DNA of 64,000 bases, from the NCBI RefSeq assembly GCF_036013645.1, contig NZ_CP107869.1, forward strand, positions 6,386,001-6,450,000, read 5' to 3'. Each line of letters begins with the position of its first letter. Position 1 is the first letter of the stretch. Under the pieces are notes generated by a model. It made no database searches. It worked only from the letters and a program-made list of their open reading frames with translations, and was not told the DNA's origin. Made by a program: the position numbers and the translations under genes. Of this stretch, positions 1-8,646 are shown one piece after another. Origin of the DNA: Streptomyces sp. NBC_00490 (GTDB lineage: Bacteria > Actinomycetota > Actinomycetes > Streptomycetales > Streptomycetaceae).

Positions 1-26
1 TCGTTCTCGGGGTCGGACCACAGCAT
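1..26 (-). CDS. Possible 5' end of a gene leaving the window
   Basis: On the minus strand an ATG at position 26 opens a frame that reads MLWSDPENE and continues past the left edge. A GGAGG-like sequence sits almost directly upstream, closer than ideal. It would be divergent from the SGNH hydrolase gene. Only nine residues are visible, so no function can be given and the call may be wrong. Confidence 0.3.
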
Positions 27-60
27 GCCTCCAGGGTGCGCGGAGGCAGGGGGCGGCGCC

Positions 61-76
61 TGAGTACGCGTACTCA
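61..76. promoter_or_regulatory. Perfect 16-nt palindrome, candidate operator
   Basis: TGAGTACGCGTACTCA is its own reverse complement. It lies about 80 nt upstream of the SGNH hydrolase start, between it and the possible divergent gene at the left edge. This is a typical position for a dimeric repressor site. The protein that binds it cannot be told from the sequence. Confidence 0.45.
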
Positions 77-154
77 AATTCACCAAAAGGGTCTGGAGTT
101 CCGTTAGTCTGTCTGTGGTTAAAGGAACTCTGGTCCCGTTTGGAAGGGCGTGCC

Positions 155-1261
155 ATGTTCACCACCGTCTGGACCGCGTCACCTCAACTGCCGAGTGAGG
201 GCCTCACGCCCAACTGGTCCCGGGAGGGCTTCTGGCGGCAGTCGCTGCGTCAGGTCGTCCGGCTGAGCGCGGGCGGGGAGCGGGTGCGGGTGCGGCTGTC
301 CCACGCGTACGGCACCTCGCCGGTACGGATCGCGGGCGCGAGCGCCGGGTCCGCGGGAACGTCGACGCGGCTCACCTTCGCCGGCGCGCCGGACACCGAG
401 ATCCCGGCACGCGGGGAGGTCGTCAGCGACGCCGTGCCCCTCGCCGTCGCGGCGGGGGAGTCGATGACGGTCACGCTGTACTTCGACACGGCGACCGGGC
501 CCGCGACCTTCCACGCGCAGGCCTTCACGACCAGCATGCGGGGAGAGGGGAACCTGCTGGACGACGTGGACGGGGAGGGGTTCGACGCGGCGAGCGAGTC
601 CTGGTACTTCCTGAGCGCGGTGGAGGCGGACGCCGGCCGGACGGACGGGGTCGCCCTGTTCGGGGACTCCCTCACGGACGGCTTCGGATCCACCCCGGGT
701 GCGGACCGACGCTGGTCGGACACGCTGGCCCGGCTCACCGGGCGGCCCGTCCTGAACGCGGGGATCGGCGGCAACCTGCTGCTCAACGACTCCTCGTGGT
801 ACGGGGAGAAGGGGGTGCACCGGCTGCGGCGGGACGTCCTGGACCGGCCCGGCACGGACACGCTGGTCGTGCTGCTCGGGCTCAACGACATCGGGTTCAG
901 CGAGACGGACGAGCAGCCGACGTACAAGCCGGCGCCGGTGGTGGAGGCGGACGAGATGATCGCCGGGTACCGGGATTTGATACGGCAGGCCCGTCAGGGC
1001 GGCCTGCGCGTCGTCGGCTGCACCCTGCTCCCCTTCGCGGGCTCCGACCACTGGGGCGAGCGCGCGGCGAAGGTGAGTCACGAGGTCAACGAGTGGATCC
1101 GTTGCTCAGGGGAGTACGACGCCGTGGTGGACCTGCAACGCCTGATGGCCGATCCGCGGGACCCGGACCGGCTCCACCCCGCCTACGACTTCGGCGATCA
1201 CCTGCACCCGAACGACGAGGGATACGAGGTGATGGCCGAAGCCGTCGCGGCGGTCCTCTAA
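155..1261 (+). CDS. SGNH/GDSL hydrolase
   Basis: A predicted esterase or lipase-like hydrolase of the SGNH superfamily, about 368 aa. The first ~150 residues form a beta-rich N-terminal domain. The catalytic domain follows, with block I GDSLTDGFG (nucleophile Ser), block III GLNDI and block V DHLHPNDEG (catalytic Asp and His). No clear signal peptide is seen, so it is probably cytosolic; the natural ester substrate is unknown. The ATG at 155 is preferred over a TTG at 140 because GGAAGGG at 143-149 is a well-placed ribosome site for it. The 3' end overlaps the last codon of the convergent epsilon-subunit gene by 4 nt. The fold is secure; the substrate is not. Confidence 0.85.
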   Translation: MFTTVWTASPQLPSEGLTPNWSREGFWRQSLRQVVRLSAGGERVRVRLSHAYGTSPVRIAGASAGSAGTSTRLTFAGAPDTEIPARGEVVSDAVPLAVAAGESMTVTLYFDTATGPATFHAQAFTTSMRGEGNLLDDVDGEGFDAASESWYFLSAVEADAGRTDGVALFGDSLTDGFGSTPGADRRWSDTLARLTGRPVLNAGIGGNLLLNDSSWYGEKGVHRLRRDVLDRPGTDTLVVLLGLNDIGFSETDEQPTYKPAPVVEADEMIAGYRDLIRQARQGGLRVVGCTLLPFAGSDHWGERAAKVSHEVNEWIRCSGEYDAVVDLQRLMADPRDPDRLHPAYDFGDHLHPNDEGYEVMAEAVAAVL

Positions 1262-1467
1262 CCGGGCCAGTAGGTACGTGCCCAGGTCGCCGGCCCCGGC
1301 CGGGGCAGACGGTGTGCCGCGATGCGGGACGGGTCCGACCACCCGTCCCGCTGCTCGGGTGCGCCGGACGGAGCGGCCGCTGCCGCCGCGGCGCGGGCTC
1401 GGACCACCGCCAGAGCGGCGGCCAGCTCCTCGGGGGTGGGGTTGCCCCGTACGACTCTGATCGTCAC
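1258..1467 (-). CDS. pccE: Acyl-CoA carboxylase epsilon subunit
   Basis: A 69-residue protein that starts MTIRVVRGNPTPEELAA and continues as an Ala/Arg-rich helix. This pattern defines the small epsilon subunit of actinobacterial acyl-CoA carboxylases, which binds the beta core and stimulates carboxylation. It lies directly downstream of the beta-subunit gene with a 9-nt gap, so the two are surely cotranscribed. The biotin-carrying alpha subunit is not in the window. The Ala-rich centre is low complexity, as is usual for this family. The symbol follows the S. coelicolor propionyl-CoA carboxylase; substrate preference is inferred. Confidence 0.85.
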   Translation of the reverse strand: MTIRVVRGNPTPEELAAALAVVRARAAAAAAAPSGAPEQRDGWSDPSRIAAHRLPRPGPATWARTYWPG

Positions 1468-1476
1468 AGCGGCTCC

Positions 1477-3072
1477 TTAGAGGGGGATGTTGCCGTGCTT
1501 CTTCGGGGGCAGGGACTCCCGCTTGCTGCGCAGCTGGCGCAGGCCGCGGACGATGTGGCGGCGGGTCTCGGACGGCATGATGACCGAGTCGACGTAGCCG
1601 CGCTCGGCCGCGACGTAGGGGTTCAGGAGGGCGTCCTCGTACTCCCGGATCAGCCGGGCGCGGACCACCTCCAGATCCTCCCCGTTCGCCTCCGCCTCGG
1701 CGATCGTGCGCCGGTGCAGGATGTTGACCGCGCCCTGCGCGCCCATGACGGCGATCTGGGCGGTCGGCCAGGCGAGGTTGAGGTCGGCACCCAGGTGCTT
1801 GGAGCCCATGACGTCGTAGGCGCCGCCGAAGGCCTTGCGGGTGATCACCGTGATCAGCGGGACCGTGGCCTCCGCGTACGCGTAGATCAGCTTGGCGCCG
1901 CGGCGGATGATGCCGTCGTGCTCCTGGTCGACGCCCGGGAGGAAGCCGGGCACGTCCACGAAGGTGATGACCGGGATGTTGAAGGCGTCGCAGGTACGCA
2001 CGAAGCGCGCCGCCTTCTCGCTCGCCGTGATGTCGAGGCAACCGGCGAACTGCATCGGCTGGTTGGCGACGATGCCGACCGGGGCGCCCTCGACCCGGCC
2101 GAAGCCGGTGAGGATGTTCGGTGCGAACAGGGCCTGCGTCTCGAAGAACTCGGCATCGTCCAGGACGTGCTCGATCACCGCGTGCATGTCGTACGGCTGG
2201 TTCGCGCTGTCCGGCACGATCGTGTCCAGCTCGCGGTCCTCGTCGGTGAGGGCGAGGTCCGCCTCCTCCGGGAAGACCGGCGCCTCGGAGAGGTTGTTGG
2301 ACGGCAGGTACGACAGCAACTGCTTGACGTACTCGATGGCGTCCTTCTCGTCCCCGGCCATGTGATGCGCCACGCCGGACACCGAGTTGTGGGTGCGCGC
2401 GCCGCCCAGCTCCTCGAAGCCGACGTCCTCACCGGTGACCGTCTTGATGACGTCCGGGCCGGTGATGAACATGTGCGAGGTCTGGTCGACCATCACCGTG
2501 AAGTCGGTGATGGCGGGGGAGTACACGGCGCCGCCCGCGCACGGCCCGACGACCAGGCTGATCTGCGGGATGACCCCTGACGCATGGGTGTTGCGACGGA
2601 AGATCTCGCCGTACGCGCCGAGCGAGGCGACACCCTCCTGGATCCGCGCGCCCCCCGAGTCGTTGATGCCGATGACCGGACATCCGGTCTTCAGTGCGAA
2701 GTCCATGACCTTGACGATCTTCTGGCCGTAGACCTCGCCCAGGGCGCCGCCGAAGACGGTGAAGTCCTGCGAGAACACGGCGACGGGACGCCCGTCGACG
2801 GTCCCGTACCCGGTGACGACTCCGTCGCCGTACGGGCGGTTGCTCTCCAGGCCGAAGTTGGTGGAGCGGTGCCGCGCGAACTCGTCCAACTCCACGAAGG
2901 AGTCCTCGTCGAGGAGCAGCTCGATACGCTCACGGGCCGTCAACTTGCCCTTGGCGTGCTGCTTCTCGACGGCGCGTGCGGAGCCGGCGTGCGTCGCCTC
3001 ATCGATACGGCGCTGGAGATCCGCGAGCTTGCCCGCGGTGGTGTGGATGTCGATCTCTTCCGGCTCGGACAT
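1477..3072 (-). CDS. pccB: Acyl-CoA (propionyl-CoA) carboxylase beta subunit
   Basis: A 531-aa carboxyltransferase subunit that moves CO2 from carboxybiotin to propionyl-CoA or acetyl-CoA, giving methylmalonyl-CoA or malonyl-CoA. These are the extender units for fatty acids and polyketides. The sequence shows the N-terminal crotonase-fold half with [14 protein letters not shown] and a glycine pair in [12 protein letters not shown], and a C-terminal half with [16 protein letters not shown] and the end KKHGNIPL that is typical of the family. Length is normal. It heads a two-gene unit with the epsilon subunit and is divergent from the biotin ligase gene, which fits a shared need for biotinylated carboxylase. 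Confidence 0.95.
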   Translation of the reverse strand: MSEPEEIDIHTTAGKLADLQRRIDEATHAGSARAVEKQHAKGKLTARERIELLLDEDSFVELDEFARHRSTNFGLESNRPYGDGVVTGYGTVDGRPVAVFSQDFTVFGGALGEVYGQKIVKVMDFALKTGCPVIGINDSGGARIQEGVASLGAYGEIFRRNTHASGVIPQISLVVGPCAGGAVYSPAITDFTVMVDQTSHMFITGPDVIKTVTGEDVGFEELGGARTHNSVSGVAHHMAGDEKDAIEYVKQLLSYLPSNNLSEAPVFPEEADLALTDEDRELDTIVPDSANQPYDMHAVIEHVLDDAEFFETQALFAPNILTGFGRVEGAPVGIVANQPMQFAGCLDITASEKAARFVRTCDAFNIPVITFVDVPGFLPGVDQEHDGIIRRGAKLIYAYAEATVPLITVITRKAFGGAYDVMGSKHLGADLNLAWPTAQIAVMGAQGAVNILHRRTIAEAEANGEDLEVVRARLIREYEDALLNPYVAAERGYVDSVIMPSETRRHIVRGLRQLRSKRESLPPKKHGNIPL

Positions 3073-3125
3073 CGGGGGTCGGCTCCCTGCCTGCTCAAAA
3101 GGGGGGACGGTTACTCATCCGTAGA

Positions 3126-3141
3126 GTAGTGGTGGCACTAC
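3126..3141. promoter_or_regulatory. Inverted repeat between pccB and birA
   Basis: GTAGTG and CACTAC are separated by 4 nt (GTGG) in the 110-nt gap between the divergent carboxylase and biotin-ligase genes. It is a candidate operator that could serve both promoters. The arms are only 6 bp, so the call is weak. Confidence 0.3.
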
Positions 3142-3182
3142 CAATCAGCAGTGCGGCGTTTCACACACCTAGGGTGGCTTGC

Positions 3183-4052
3183 ATGACGCCGCGAGATGCT
3201 TCAGACGACAGCCGTTGGTCCGACCTCGACCGTCCGCCCCTCAATGGGGCCGCGCTGCGGCGCGGGCTGGTGCGGGACGGGGGGCACGGCGGCCTGTACT
3301 GCGATGTGGAGGTCGTGCAGAGCACCGGGTCCACCAACAACGACCTCGTGGGCCTCGCCGTGAAGGGGGGCGCCGAGGAGGGTGCCGTTCTCGTCGCCGA
3401 GGAGCAGACGGCGGGGCGGGGGCGGCTGGACCGGCAGTGGACGGCACCGGCCCGCTCGGGCCTCTTCTTCTCCGTCCTGCTGAAGCCGGCCGAGGTGCCG
3501 GTGGCGCGCTGGGGCTGGCTGCCGCTGCTCACCGGCGTGGCCGTCGCGACCGGGCTGTCCCGGGCGGCGGGCATCGACACGGCACTCAAGTGGCCCAACG
3601 ACCTGCTGGTTTCCATCGGCGGCGAGGAACGCAAGGCCGGCGGGATCCTCGCGGAGCGGGCCGGGGAGGACGGGGTCGTCGTCGGCGTAGGCATCAATGT
3701 CACGTTGCGTGAGCAGGAGCTTCCGGTCCCCCAGGCGGGTTCGCTGCTGCTGGCCGGGGCGATCACCACGGACCGTGACCCTCTGCTGCGGGCCGTGCTG
3801 CGGTCGCTGGAGGAGTGGTACGGCCGCTGGCGCGAGGCGGGCGGAGACCCGGCGGTGAGCGGTTTGCAGGAGACGTACGCGGCGGGCTGCGCGACGCTGG
3901 GACGGACGGTACGCGCGGAGCTGCCGGGCGATCGTTCGATCACCGGGGAGGCCGTGGCGGTGGACGGCGACGGGCGCCTGGTGATCGCGACGGAGGAGGG
4001 GGTACAGGAGCCGGTGGGAGCGGGAGACATCGTCCACCTGCGACCTGCGTGA
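3183..4052 (+). CDS. birA: Biotin--[acetyl-CoA carboxylase] ligase
   Basis: A 289-aa biotin protein ligase that makes biotinyl-AMP and attaches biotin to the carrier lysine of acyl-CoA carboxylases. The catalytic loop motif AGRGRLDRQW and the substrate segment KWPNDLLV followed by RKAGGILAE are clear, and a C-terminal SH3-like domain begins near residue 235. The N-terminal winged helix of regulatory (group II) BirA is absent, so this is a group I enzyme without a repressor function. The ATG at 3183 is chosen because residues after it (MTPRDASDDSRW) begin the typical short N-terminus. It is divergent from pccB. Confidence 0.93.
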   Translation: MTPRDASDDSRWSDLDRPPLNGAALRRGLVRDGGHGGLYCDVEVVQSTGSTNNDLVGLAVKGGAEEGAVLVAEEQTAGRGRLDRQWTAPARSGLFFSVLLKPAEVPVARWGWLPLLTGVAVATGLSRAAGIDTALKWPNDLLVSIGGEERKAGGILAERAGEDGVVVGVGINVTLREQELPVPQAGSLLLAGAITTDRDPLLRAVLRSLEEWYGRWREAGGDPAVSGLQETYAAGCATLGRTVRAELPGDRSITGEAVAVDGDGRLVIATEEGVQEPVGAGDIVHLRPA

Positions 4053-4158
4053 ACGGCAAAACCCTTCTCTCGGCTCCACGGGAGTGAGCTACGGCACACC
4101 TGACGTAAAGTAAAGGCCGGTCGATACCTGACCGCGGCAGATCGGAAGGGCAGCAGGC

Positions 4159-5274
4159 GTGACCGTCGACGACACGGGGTCCGGCGCGGACACGAACGGC
4201 GCCACCCCCGGAGGGGACCCGCACCCGCTCGCCGTGCGTCTGGAGGCACTGATCCTCGGCGCCGAGCGGCGCTACACGCCCTTTCAGGCGGCCCGTACCG
4301 CCGGTGTCTCGATGGAGCTGGCCACCCGTTTCTGGCGGGCGATGGGCTTCGCCGACGTCGGACAGGCCAAGGCGTTCACGGAAGCCGACGTCCTCGCGCT
4401 GCGCCGGCTGGCCGGTCTGGTCGAGGCGGGGCTGCTGAGCGAGGCGATGGCCGTGCAGGTGGCCAGGTCCACCGGGCAGACCACCGCCCGGCTCGCGGAG
4501 TGGCAGATCGACTCCTTCCTGGAGGGCCTGACCGAGCCGCCCGAGCCCGGGATGACCCGTACCGAGGTGACGTACCCGATCATCGAGCTGCTCCTGCCCG
4601 AGCTGGAGGAGTTCCTCGTCTACGTCTGGCGGCGCCAGCTCGCCGCCTCGGCGGGCCGGGTCGTGCAGGCCGCCGACGACGAGGAGATGGTGGACCGGCG
4701 GCTCGCGGTCGGGTTCGCCGACCTCGTCGGGTTCACACGGCTGACCCGTCGTATGGAGGAGGAGGAACTCGGCGAGCTCGTCGAGGCCTTCGAGACCACC
4801 GCCGCCGACCTGGTCGCCGCACACGGCGGCCGGCTCATCAAGACCCTCGGCGACGAGGTGCTGTACGCCGCCGACGACGCGGGCGTCGCCGCCGAGATCG
4901 CGCTGCGGCTCATCGAGACGATGGCGAACGACGAGACCATGCCGGAGCTGCGGGTCGGCATCGCCTTCGGCACGGTGACCACCCGTATGGGCGATGTGTT
5001 CGGTACGACGGTGAACCTCGCCTCCCGGCTGACCTCGATAGCTCCCCGGGACGCCGTGCTCGTCGACGCCGCGTTCGCCGAGGAGCTGATCCGCACCACC
5101 GAGGCCCCCGCCTCCGAGGCGGAGGCCGCCGAGGCCGCGGCCACCGCCGAGAAGGAGGGCGAGGAGCCGCCGACGTACCGCTTCGCGCTCCAGCCGATGT
5201 GGCAGCGGCCGGTGCGTGGCCTGGGCGTGGTGGAGCCCTGGCTGCTGACGCGGCGCGCGGGCGGGCCCGCGTAA
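4159..5274 (+). CDS. cya: Class III adenylate/guanylate cyclase
   Basis: A 371-aa cytosolic cyclase expected to make cAMP. Residues ~25-110 are a helical N-terminal domain. The cyclase homology domain starts at GFADLVGFTRLTRR, which holds the first metal Asp. It continues with KTLGDEVLYAAD, carrying the substrate Lys and the second metal Asp, and GTTVNLASRLT, carrying the transition-state Asn and Arg. All key residues are therefore present. The GTG start is supported by GGAAGGG at 4144-4150. It follows birA, as in S. coelicolor, where the orthologue is the main cAMP source affecting germination and antibiotic production (from memory). Confidence 0.92.
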   Translation: MTVDDTGSGADTNGATPGGDPHPLAVRLEALILGAERRYTPFQAARTAGVSMELATRFWRAMGFADVGQAKAFTEADVLALRRLAGLVEAGLLSEAMAVQVARSTGQTTARLAEWQIDSFLEGLTEPPEPGMTRTEVTYPIIELLLPELEEFLVYVWRRQLAASAGRVVQAADDEEMVDRRLAVGFADLVGFTRLTRRMEEEELGELVEAFETTAADLVAAHGGRLIKTLGDEVLYAADDAGVAAEIALRLIETMANDETMPELRVGIAFGTVTTRMGDVFGTTVNLASRLTSIAPRDAVLVDAAFAEELIRTTEAPASEAEAAEAAATAEKEGEEPPTYRFALQPMWQRPVRGLGVVEPWLLTRRAGGPA

Positions 5275-5281
5275 CCGCCGC

Positions 5282-5911
5282 TCAGCGGCCCAGCGGACCC
5301 ACGCACAGCCCGATGACGGGCACACACACTCCGCCGGGCTGCTGCGGTCCGGGGGCCGGCGTGGTCTGACTCGGTGCCGGAGTGGGCGCGGGCTGCGGGG
5401 CCGCGCTGCTCGGGGCCGCCGCCGGGGGTGTGGTCGCGGGTGCCGGGGTGTTCGGGGCGTCGGGGATGGTCGTGGAGACGGCCGCGGGGACCGCGGAGCC
5501 CGCCGGTACGACGGTCGTCGCGGACGGGAGCGGTACCGAAGGCGAGCCTGTCGGTGTCGCGCCGGCCCCGCCCATCGTGGCGGTCGCCGACGGGCTCACC
5601 TTCGGTACCGAACCGACGGTCGCGGCGGCGTTGGTCGCCCGGCCCGCCCCGGTGCCCGGGTCGTCGAAGCGGGGTTCGGCCTCTGTGCTGCCGGTGCCCG
5701 GGCCGCCGCCGAGGCCCGGCTCGGACGCCAGCCGTACGAGGCCCAGTGCTCCGGCGGCCAGGGCGAGGCCGCCGGCGGCGAGGAGGATCTTGCGGGGGCG
5801 GGGACGGCGGTGCCGGCCACGGGGAGCCGCGAAGAGCCGGGGTGGCGCGATCTCCGGAGCCTGGGCGAAGACCGCGTCCAGCTTCGGTGCGGTGTCCGTC
5901 ATCGTCGTCAT
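5282..5911 (-). CDS. Pro/Thr/Ala-rich membrane-anchored hypothetical protein
   Basis: A 209-aa protein with a short cytosolic head rich in Arg/Pro (residues ~25-40) and one membrane segment (KILLAAGGLALAAGALGLV, about residues 41-60). A long low-complexity outer region rich in Pro, Thr, Ala and Ser follows. It ends in VCVPVIGLCVGPLGR, with two Cys that could form a disulfide. No known domain is seen. GGGAGG lies 7 nt before the ATG at 5911. It is convergent with the cyclase gene at 8 nt distance. The layout suggests an extracytoplasmic stalk; the role is unknown. Confidence 0.7.
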   Translation of the reverse strand: MTTMTDTAPKLDAVFAQAPEIAPPRLFAAPRGRHRRPRPRKILLAAGGLALAAGALGLVRLASEPGLGGGPGTGSTEAEPRFDDPGTGAGRATNAAATVGSVPKVSPSATATMGGAGATPTGSPSVPLPSATTVVPAGSAVPAAVSTTIPDAPNTPAPATTPPAAAPSSAAPQPAPTPAPSQTTPAPGPQQPGGVCVPVIGLCVGPLGR

Positions 5912-6103
5912 CGCGATCCCTCCCCATGCGCTCGCGCCCCCGGTGCGCCGCGGCGGAGCGCACGCTATGCGCTCCTGTGGGCGGTGGGACCCGAGTTGGG
6001 CGGGATGTCACTCGAACGGGGAGTCGGACGGGGATGCGGGAACCGTCCGTGCCTGCTGCCCTTTCGCGCCGGGGGCCGGGCTGCGATGATCGGGGCGGAT
6101 GTT

Positions 6104-6119
6104 GTTAACCCGCGTTAAC
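6104..6119. promoter_or_regulatory. GTTAAC dyad upstream of enoyl-CoA hydratase
   Basis: Two GTTAAC hexamers are separated by 4 nt (CCGC), 11 nt before the ATG at 6131. The spacing would place a bound dimer over the promoter or ribosome site, as TetR- or GntR-type repressors of acyl-CoA genes do. No regulator gene is adjacent. Confidence 0.35.
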
Positions 6120-6130
6120 CGGAGGGTGTC

Positions 6131-6925
6131 ATGAGCGAGGAACGGTTCGGGGAGTTCGTGCTGGTGCGGCGGCACGGGCACGTCGCGGAACTGGCCCTCG
6201 ACCGGCCGAAGGCCATGAACGCCGTGTCGACCGGGATGGCCCGGTCGCTGGCGGCGGCCTGTGCGGCGCTGGGGGACGACAAGGACGTCCGGGCGGTCGT
6301 GCTGACGTCGACGCACGAGCGGGCGTTCTGCGTCGGGGCGGACCTGAAGGAACGGAACTCCTTCAGCGACGCCGACCTGGTGCGCCAGCGGCCGGTGGCC
6401 CGCGGTGCGTACACCGGGGTCCTGGAACTGCCGGTGCCGACGATCGCCGCGGTGCACGGCTTCGCGCTCGGCGGCGGTTTCGAGCTGGCCCTGTCGTGCG
6501 ACGTGATCGTGGCGGACCGTACCGCCGTGGTGGGGCTGCCGGAGGTCTCGGTCGGGGTGATTCCGGGCGGCGGGGGCACGCAGCTGCTGCCGCGTCGGGT
6601 GGGGGCCGCCCGGGCCGCGGAGCTGATCTTCACGGCGCGACGGGTCGAGGCCGGGGAGGCCCGGGAGCTGGGGCTCGTGGATCTGCTCGTGGAGGAGGGG
6701 CGGGACCGGGAGGAGGCGCTGGAACTGGGGGCGCGGATGGCCGCGAACTCCCCGGTGGGGTTGAGAGCCGCGAAGAAGGCGTTGCGACTCGGCCACGGGC
6801 TGGACCTGAGAGCGGGCCTCGAGGTCGAGGACGCGGCATGGAGGTCGGTGGCGTTCTCGGGCGACCGGGCGGAGGGGGTACGGGCCTTCAACGAGAAGCG
6901 GCCACCTGAGTGGCCGGGGGAGTAG
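6131..6925 (+). CDS. Enoyl-CoA hydratase/isomerase family protein
   Basis: A 264-aa crotonase-superfamily enzyme, likely hydrating trans-2-enoyl-CoA in fatty- or amino-acid degradation. The oxyanion-hole motifs AFCVGADLKER and HGFALGGGFELAL are clear. PEVSVGVIPGGGGTQLLPRRVG contains the usual catalytic Glu region. The C-terminal trimer helices end in NEKRPPEWPGE, which resembles the typical family end. GGAGGG at 6121-6126 supports the ATG. It stands alone between convergent and intergenic repeat DNA. The exact acyl substrate cannot be told. Confidence 0.9.
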   Translation: MSEERFGEFVLVRRHGHVAELALDRPKAMNAVSTGMARSLAAACAALGDDKDVRAVVLTSTHERAFCVGADLKERNSFSDADLVRQRPVARGAYTGVLELPVPTIAAVHGFALGGGFELALSCDVIVADRTAVVGLPEVSVGVIPGGGGTQLLPRRVGAARAAELIFTARRVEAGEARELGLVDLLVEEGRDREEALELGARMAANSPVGLRAAKKALRLGHGLDLRAGLEVEDAAWRSVAFSGDRAEGVRAFNEKRPPEWPGE

Positions 6926-7038
6926 TGGCTGAGGGCGTGGGGGCCGGGCTGGGCTTGGCGGGGCGGGGAGCGCCCCAGGCGGCACGCATGCCCGCAGGCT
7001 AGGTGGGTTCACGGCCATCCGCCGGCTGCGCCGGGCAA

Positions 7039-7070
7039 CCCAGGGGCGCGGGGAACTGCGCGACCAGCCC
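7039..7070. repeat. Dispersed intergenic repeat, copy 1
   Basis: The block beginning CCCAGGGGCGCGGGGAACTG and ending GCGCGACCAGCCC recurs almost exactly at 14964-14994. From memory this GC-rich element is scattered in intergenic DNA of many Streptomyces genomes. Here it directly abuts a 60-bp tandem repeat array. Confidence 0.75.
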
Positions 7071-7343
7071 CCACGCGCCCGCGCTCCGCCGACCCGCTCA
7101 GCCGCCCCTGCCTTTCCGGCGCACCAAGCCCCACGCGCCCGCGCTCCGCCGACCCGCTCAGCCGCCCCTGCCTTTCCGGCGCACCAAGCCCCACGCGCCC
7201 GCGCTCCGCCGACCCGCTCAGCCGCCCCTGCCTTTCCGGCGCACCAAGCCCCACGCGCCCGCGCTCCGCCGACCCGCTCAGCCGCCCCTGCCTTCCCGGC
7301 GCACCAAGCCCCACGCGCCCGCGCTCCGCCGACCCGCTCAGCC
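7069..7343. repeat. 60-bp tandem repeat, about 4.6 units
   Basis: Four full 60-bp units start at 7069, 7129, 7189 and 7249 and a partial unit starts at 7309. Units 1-3 are identical; unit 4 has one T-to-C change (ccttcccgg). The period is a multiple of three, so both strands stay open for long stretches, but no ribosome site or family match supports a protein. Together with the dispersed element it fills the 500-nt gap between the enoyl-CoA hydratase and GGDEF genes. Confidence 0.9.
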
Positions 7344-7424
7344 ACCCCCCACCTTTGCGGCTCCCCCACACCTGTTCGGCGCATCAATGTCCCTGTTCGT
7401 CCCAAACCTCCCTAGCCTGGAGTG

Positions 7425-8573
7425 ATGGGTGAGGACAAGCGGCTCGCGGCCGTCGTCGCGTTGGCTCAGGGCATGGCGGCAGCCCATGGTTCACGCGAGG
7501 CGTGGCGCGCCGCGGCGGCCGGTGCCTGCCGTGCCCTCGGCGGGAGCTTCGCCGCGCTGTCCGTATGGGAGCGGGAGCTCGGACGGCTCAGGGTCCTCGT
7601 CAACGTCGGGGAGCGGGCGCCGGACGAGGAGGAGTTCCCCGACGGCGAGGCGTACCCCGTCCATCAGTTCCCCGAGATCACCGAGTTCCTGCACGAGCGG
7701 TGGGCCGGGGGCGGCGAGCCCAACGCCTGGGTGGAGACGGCCGAGGGACCCGCCGCCGGGCGCCGGCCCGGATACGTCCACCAGCGCGTCGCCGCCCTGC
7801 GCAGAAGGGGCCGCGGCTGCTGCGTCGTCGCCCCCATCGTGCTCAACGGCCGCGCCTGGGGCGAGCTCTACGTCGCCCGCCCCGCCGGACACCCCGTCTT
7901 CGACCGCGCCGACGCCGACTTCGCCACCGTCCTCGCCTCCGTCGTCGCCGCCGGGATCGCCCAGACCGAGCGGCTGGAGGAGGCGAGACGGCTGGCGTTC
8001 ACCGACGCGCTCACCGGACTCGCCAACCGTCGCGCCGTCGACGTACGCCTTGACGAGGCGGTGGAGCGGCACAAGCGGGAGGGCGTCGTCGTCAGCCTCG
8101 TCGTCTGCGATCTGAACGGGCTCAAGCGCGTCAACGACACCCAGGGGCATGCCGTGGGTGACCGGCTTCTGGAGCGGTTCGGGTCCGTGCTCTCCCTCTG
8201 TGGAGCCATGCTGCCGGGGGCGCTCGCCGCGCGGCTCGGCGGGGACGAGTTCTGTCTGCTCGTCGTCGGGCCCGGTGCCGACGAGGTGGTCAAGGCCGCC
8301 GACGAGCTGTGCCGCCGGGCCTCCGAGCTGGAGCTGGGGGACGGTGTGGCCTGCGGTGTCGCGTCGACCGAGGATCCCATCGGGCCCGTCCGTTCGGCCC
8401 GCCGGCTGTTCCGGCTCGCGGACGCCGCGCAGTACCGGGCGAAGGCCGAGCACGCCGCCAAGCCGGTCGTCGCGGGGCGGGAGGGGCCAGACGACCCCGT
8501 CGTACGGCTGGCGGACGAGCCCTCCGGGGAGGGGCGGGCGGAGCGCCGGCGGTTCCGGGGGCGGCGGCTGTGA
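7425..8573 (+). CDS. GAF-GGDEF diguanylate cyclase
   Basis: A 382-aa cytosolic protein. Residues ~15-180 form a GAF-type sensor domain. The GGDEF domain begins at FTDALTGLANRRAVD and has the intact active-site sequence RLGGDEFCLLV, so it should make c-di-GMP from two GTP. The position five residues before GGDEF lacks the RxxD inhibitory site, so product feedback is not expected. The arrangement resembles the Streptomyces GAF-GGDEF enzyme CdgE (from memory). c-di-GMP controls BldD and development in this genus. The ATG at 7425 has only a close GGAG; an overlapping GTG at 7422 is possible. Confidence 0.9.
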   Translation: MGEDKRLAAVVALAQGMAAAHGSREAWRAAAAGACRALGGSFAALSVWERELGRLRVLVNVGERAPDEEEFPDGEAYPVHQFPEITEFLHERWAGGGEPNAWVETAEGPAAGRRPGYVHQRVAALRRRGRGCCVVAPIVLNGRAWGELYVARPAGHPVFDRADADFATVLASVVAAGIAQTERLEEARRLAFTDALTGLANRRAVDVRLDEAVERHKREGVVVSLVVCDLNGLKRVNDTQGHAVGDRLLERFGSVLSLCGAMLPGALAARLGGDEFCLLVVGPGADEVVKAADELCRRASELELGDGVACGVASTEDPIGPVRSARRLFRLADAAQYRAKAEHAAKPVVAGREGPDDPVVRLADEPSGEGRAERRRFRGRRL

Positions 8574-8637
8574 CGTACGCACGGGTAAGGGGCAAACCCC
8601 TACCCCACTCGTGACATCCTCGTCTTCAGTGCGTACG
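8574..8637. promoter_or_regulatory. Inverted repeat flanking the hutH promoter region
   Basis: CGTACGCAC at 8574-8582 and its exact reverse complement GTGCGTACG at 8629-8637 bracket the gap between the GGDEF gene and hutH. The right arm lies 10 nt before the hutH start. They could be two half-sites for a looping or cooperative repressor; the 46-nt spacer argues against a simple terminator. Confidence 0.35.
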
Positions 8638-8646
8638 CTCCTGAAT

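Noticed and set aside
796..2580. A 594-codon frame across the SGNH and carboxylase genes
   Set aside because: It crosses two well-supported genes out of frame, and its sequence is Arg/Gly/Val-rich noise.
7069..7343. CRISPR array
   Set aside because: The 60-bp units are contiguous without variable spacers, so this is a plain tandem repeat.
7003..7425. Long open frames on both strands across the 60-bp repeat, with 20-residue protein repeats
   Set aside because: The frames stay open only because the unit is 60 bp and stop-poor. There is no ribosome site, no family match, and all registers look equally open.
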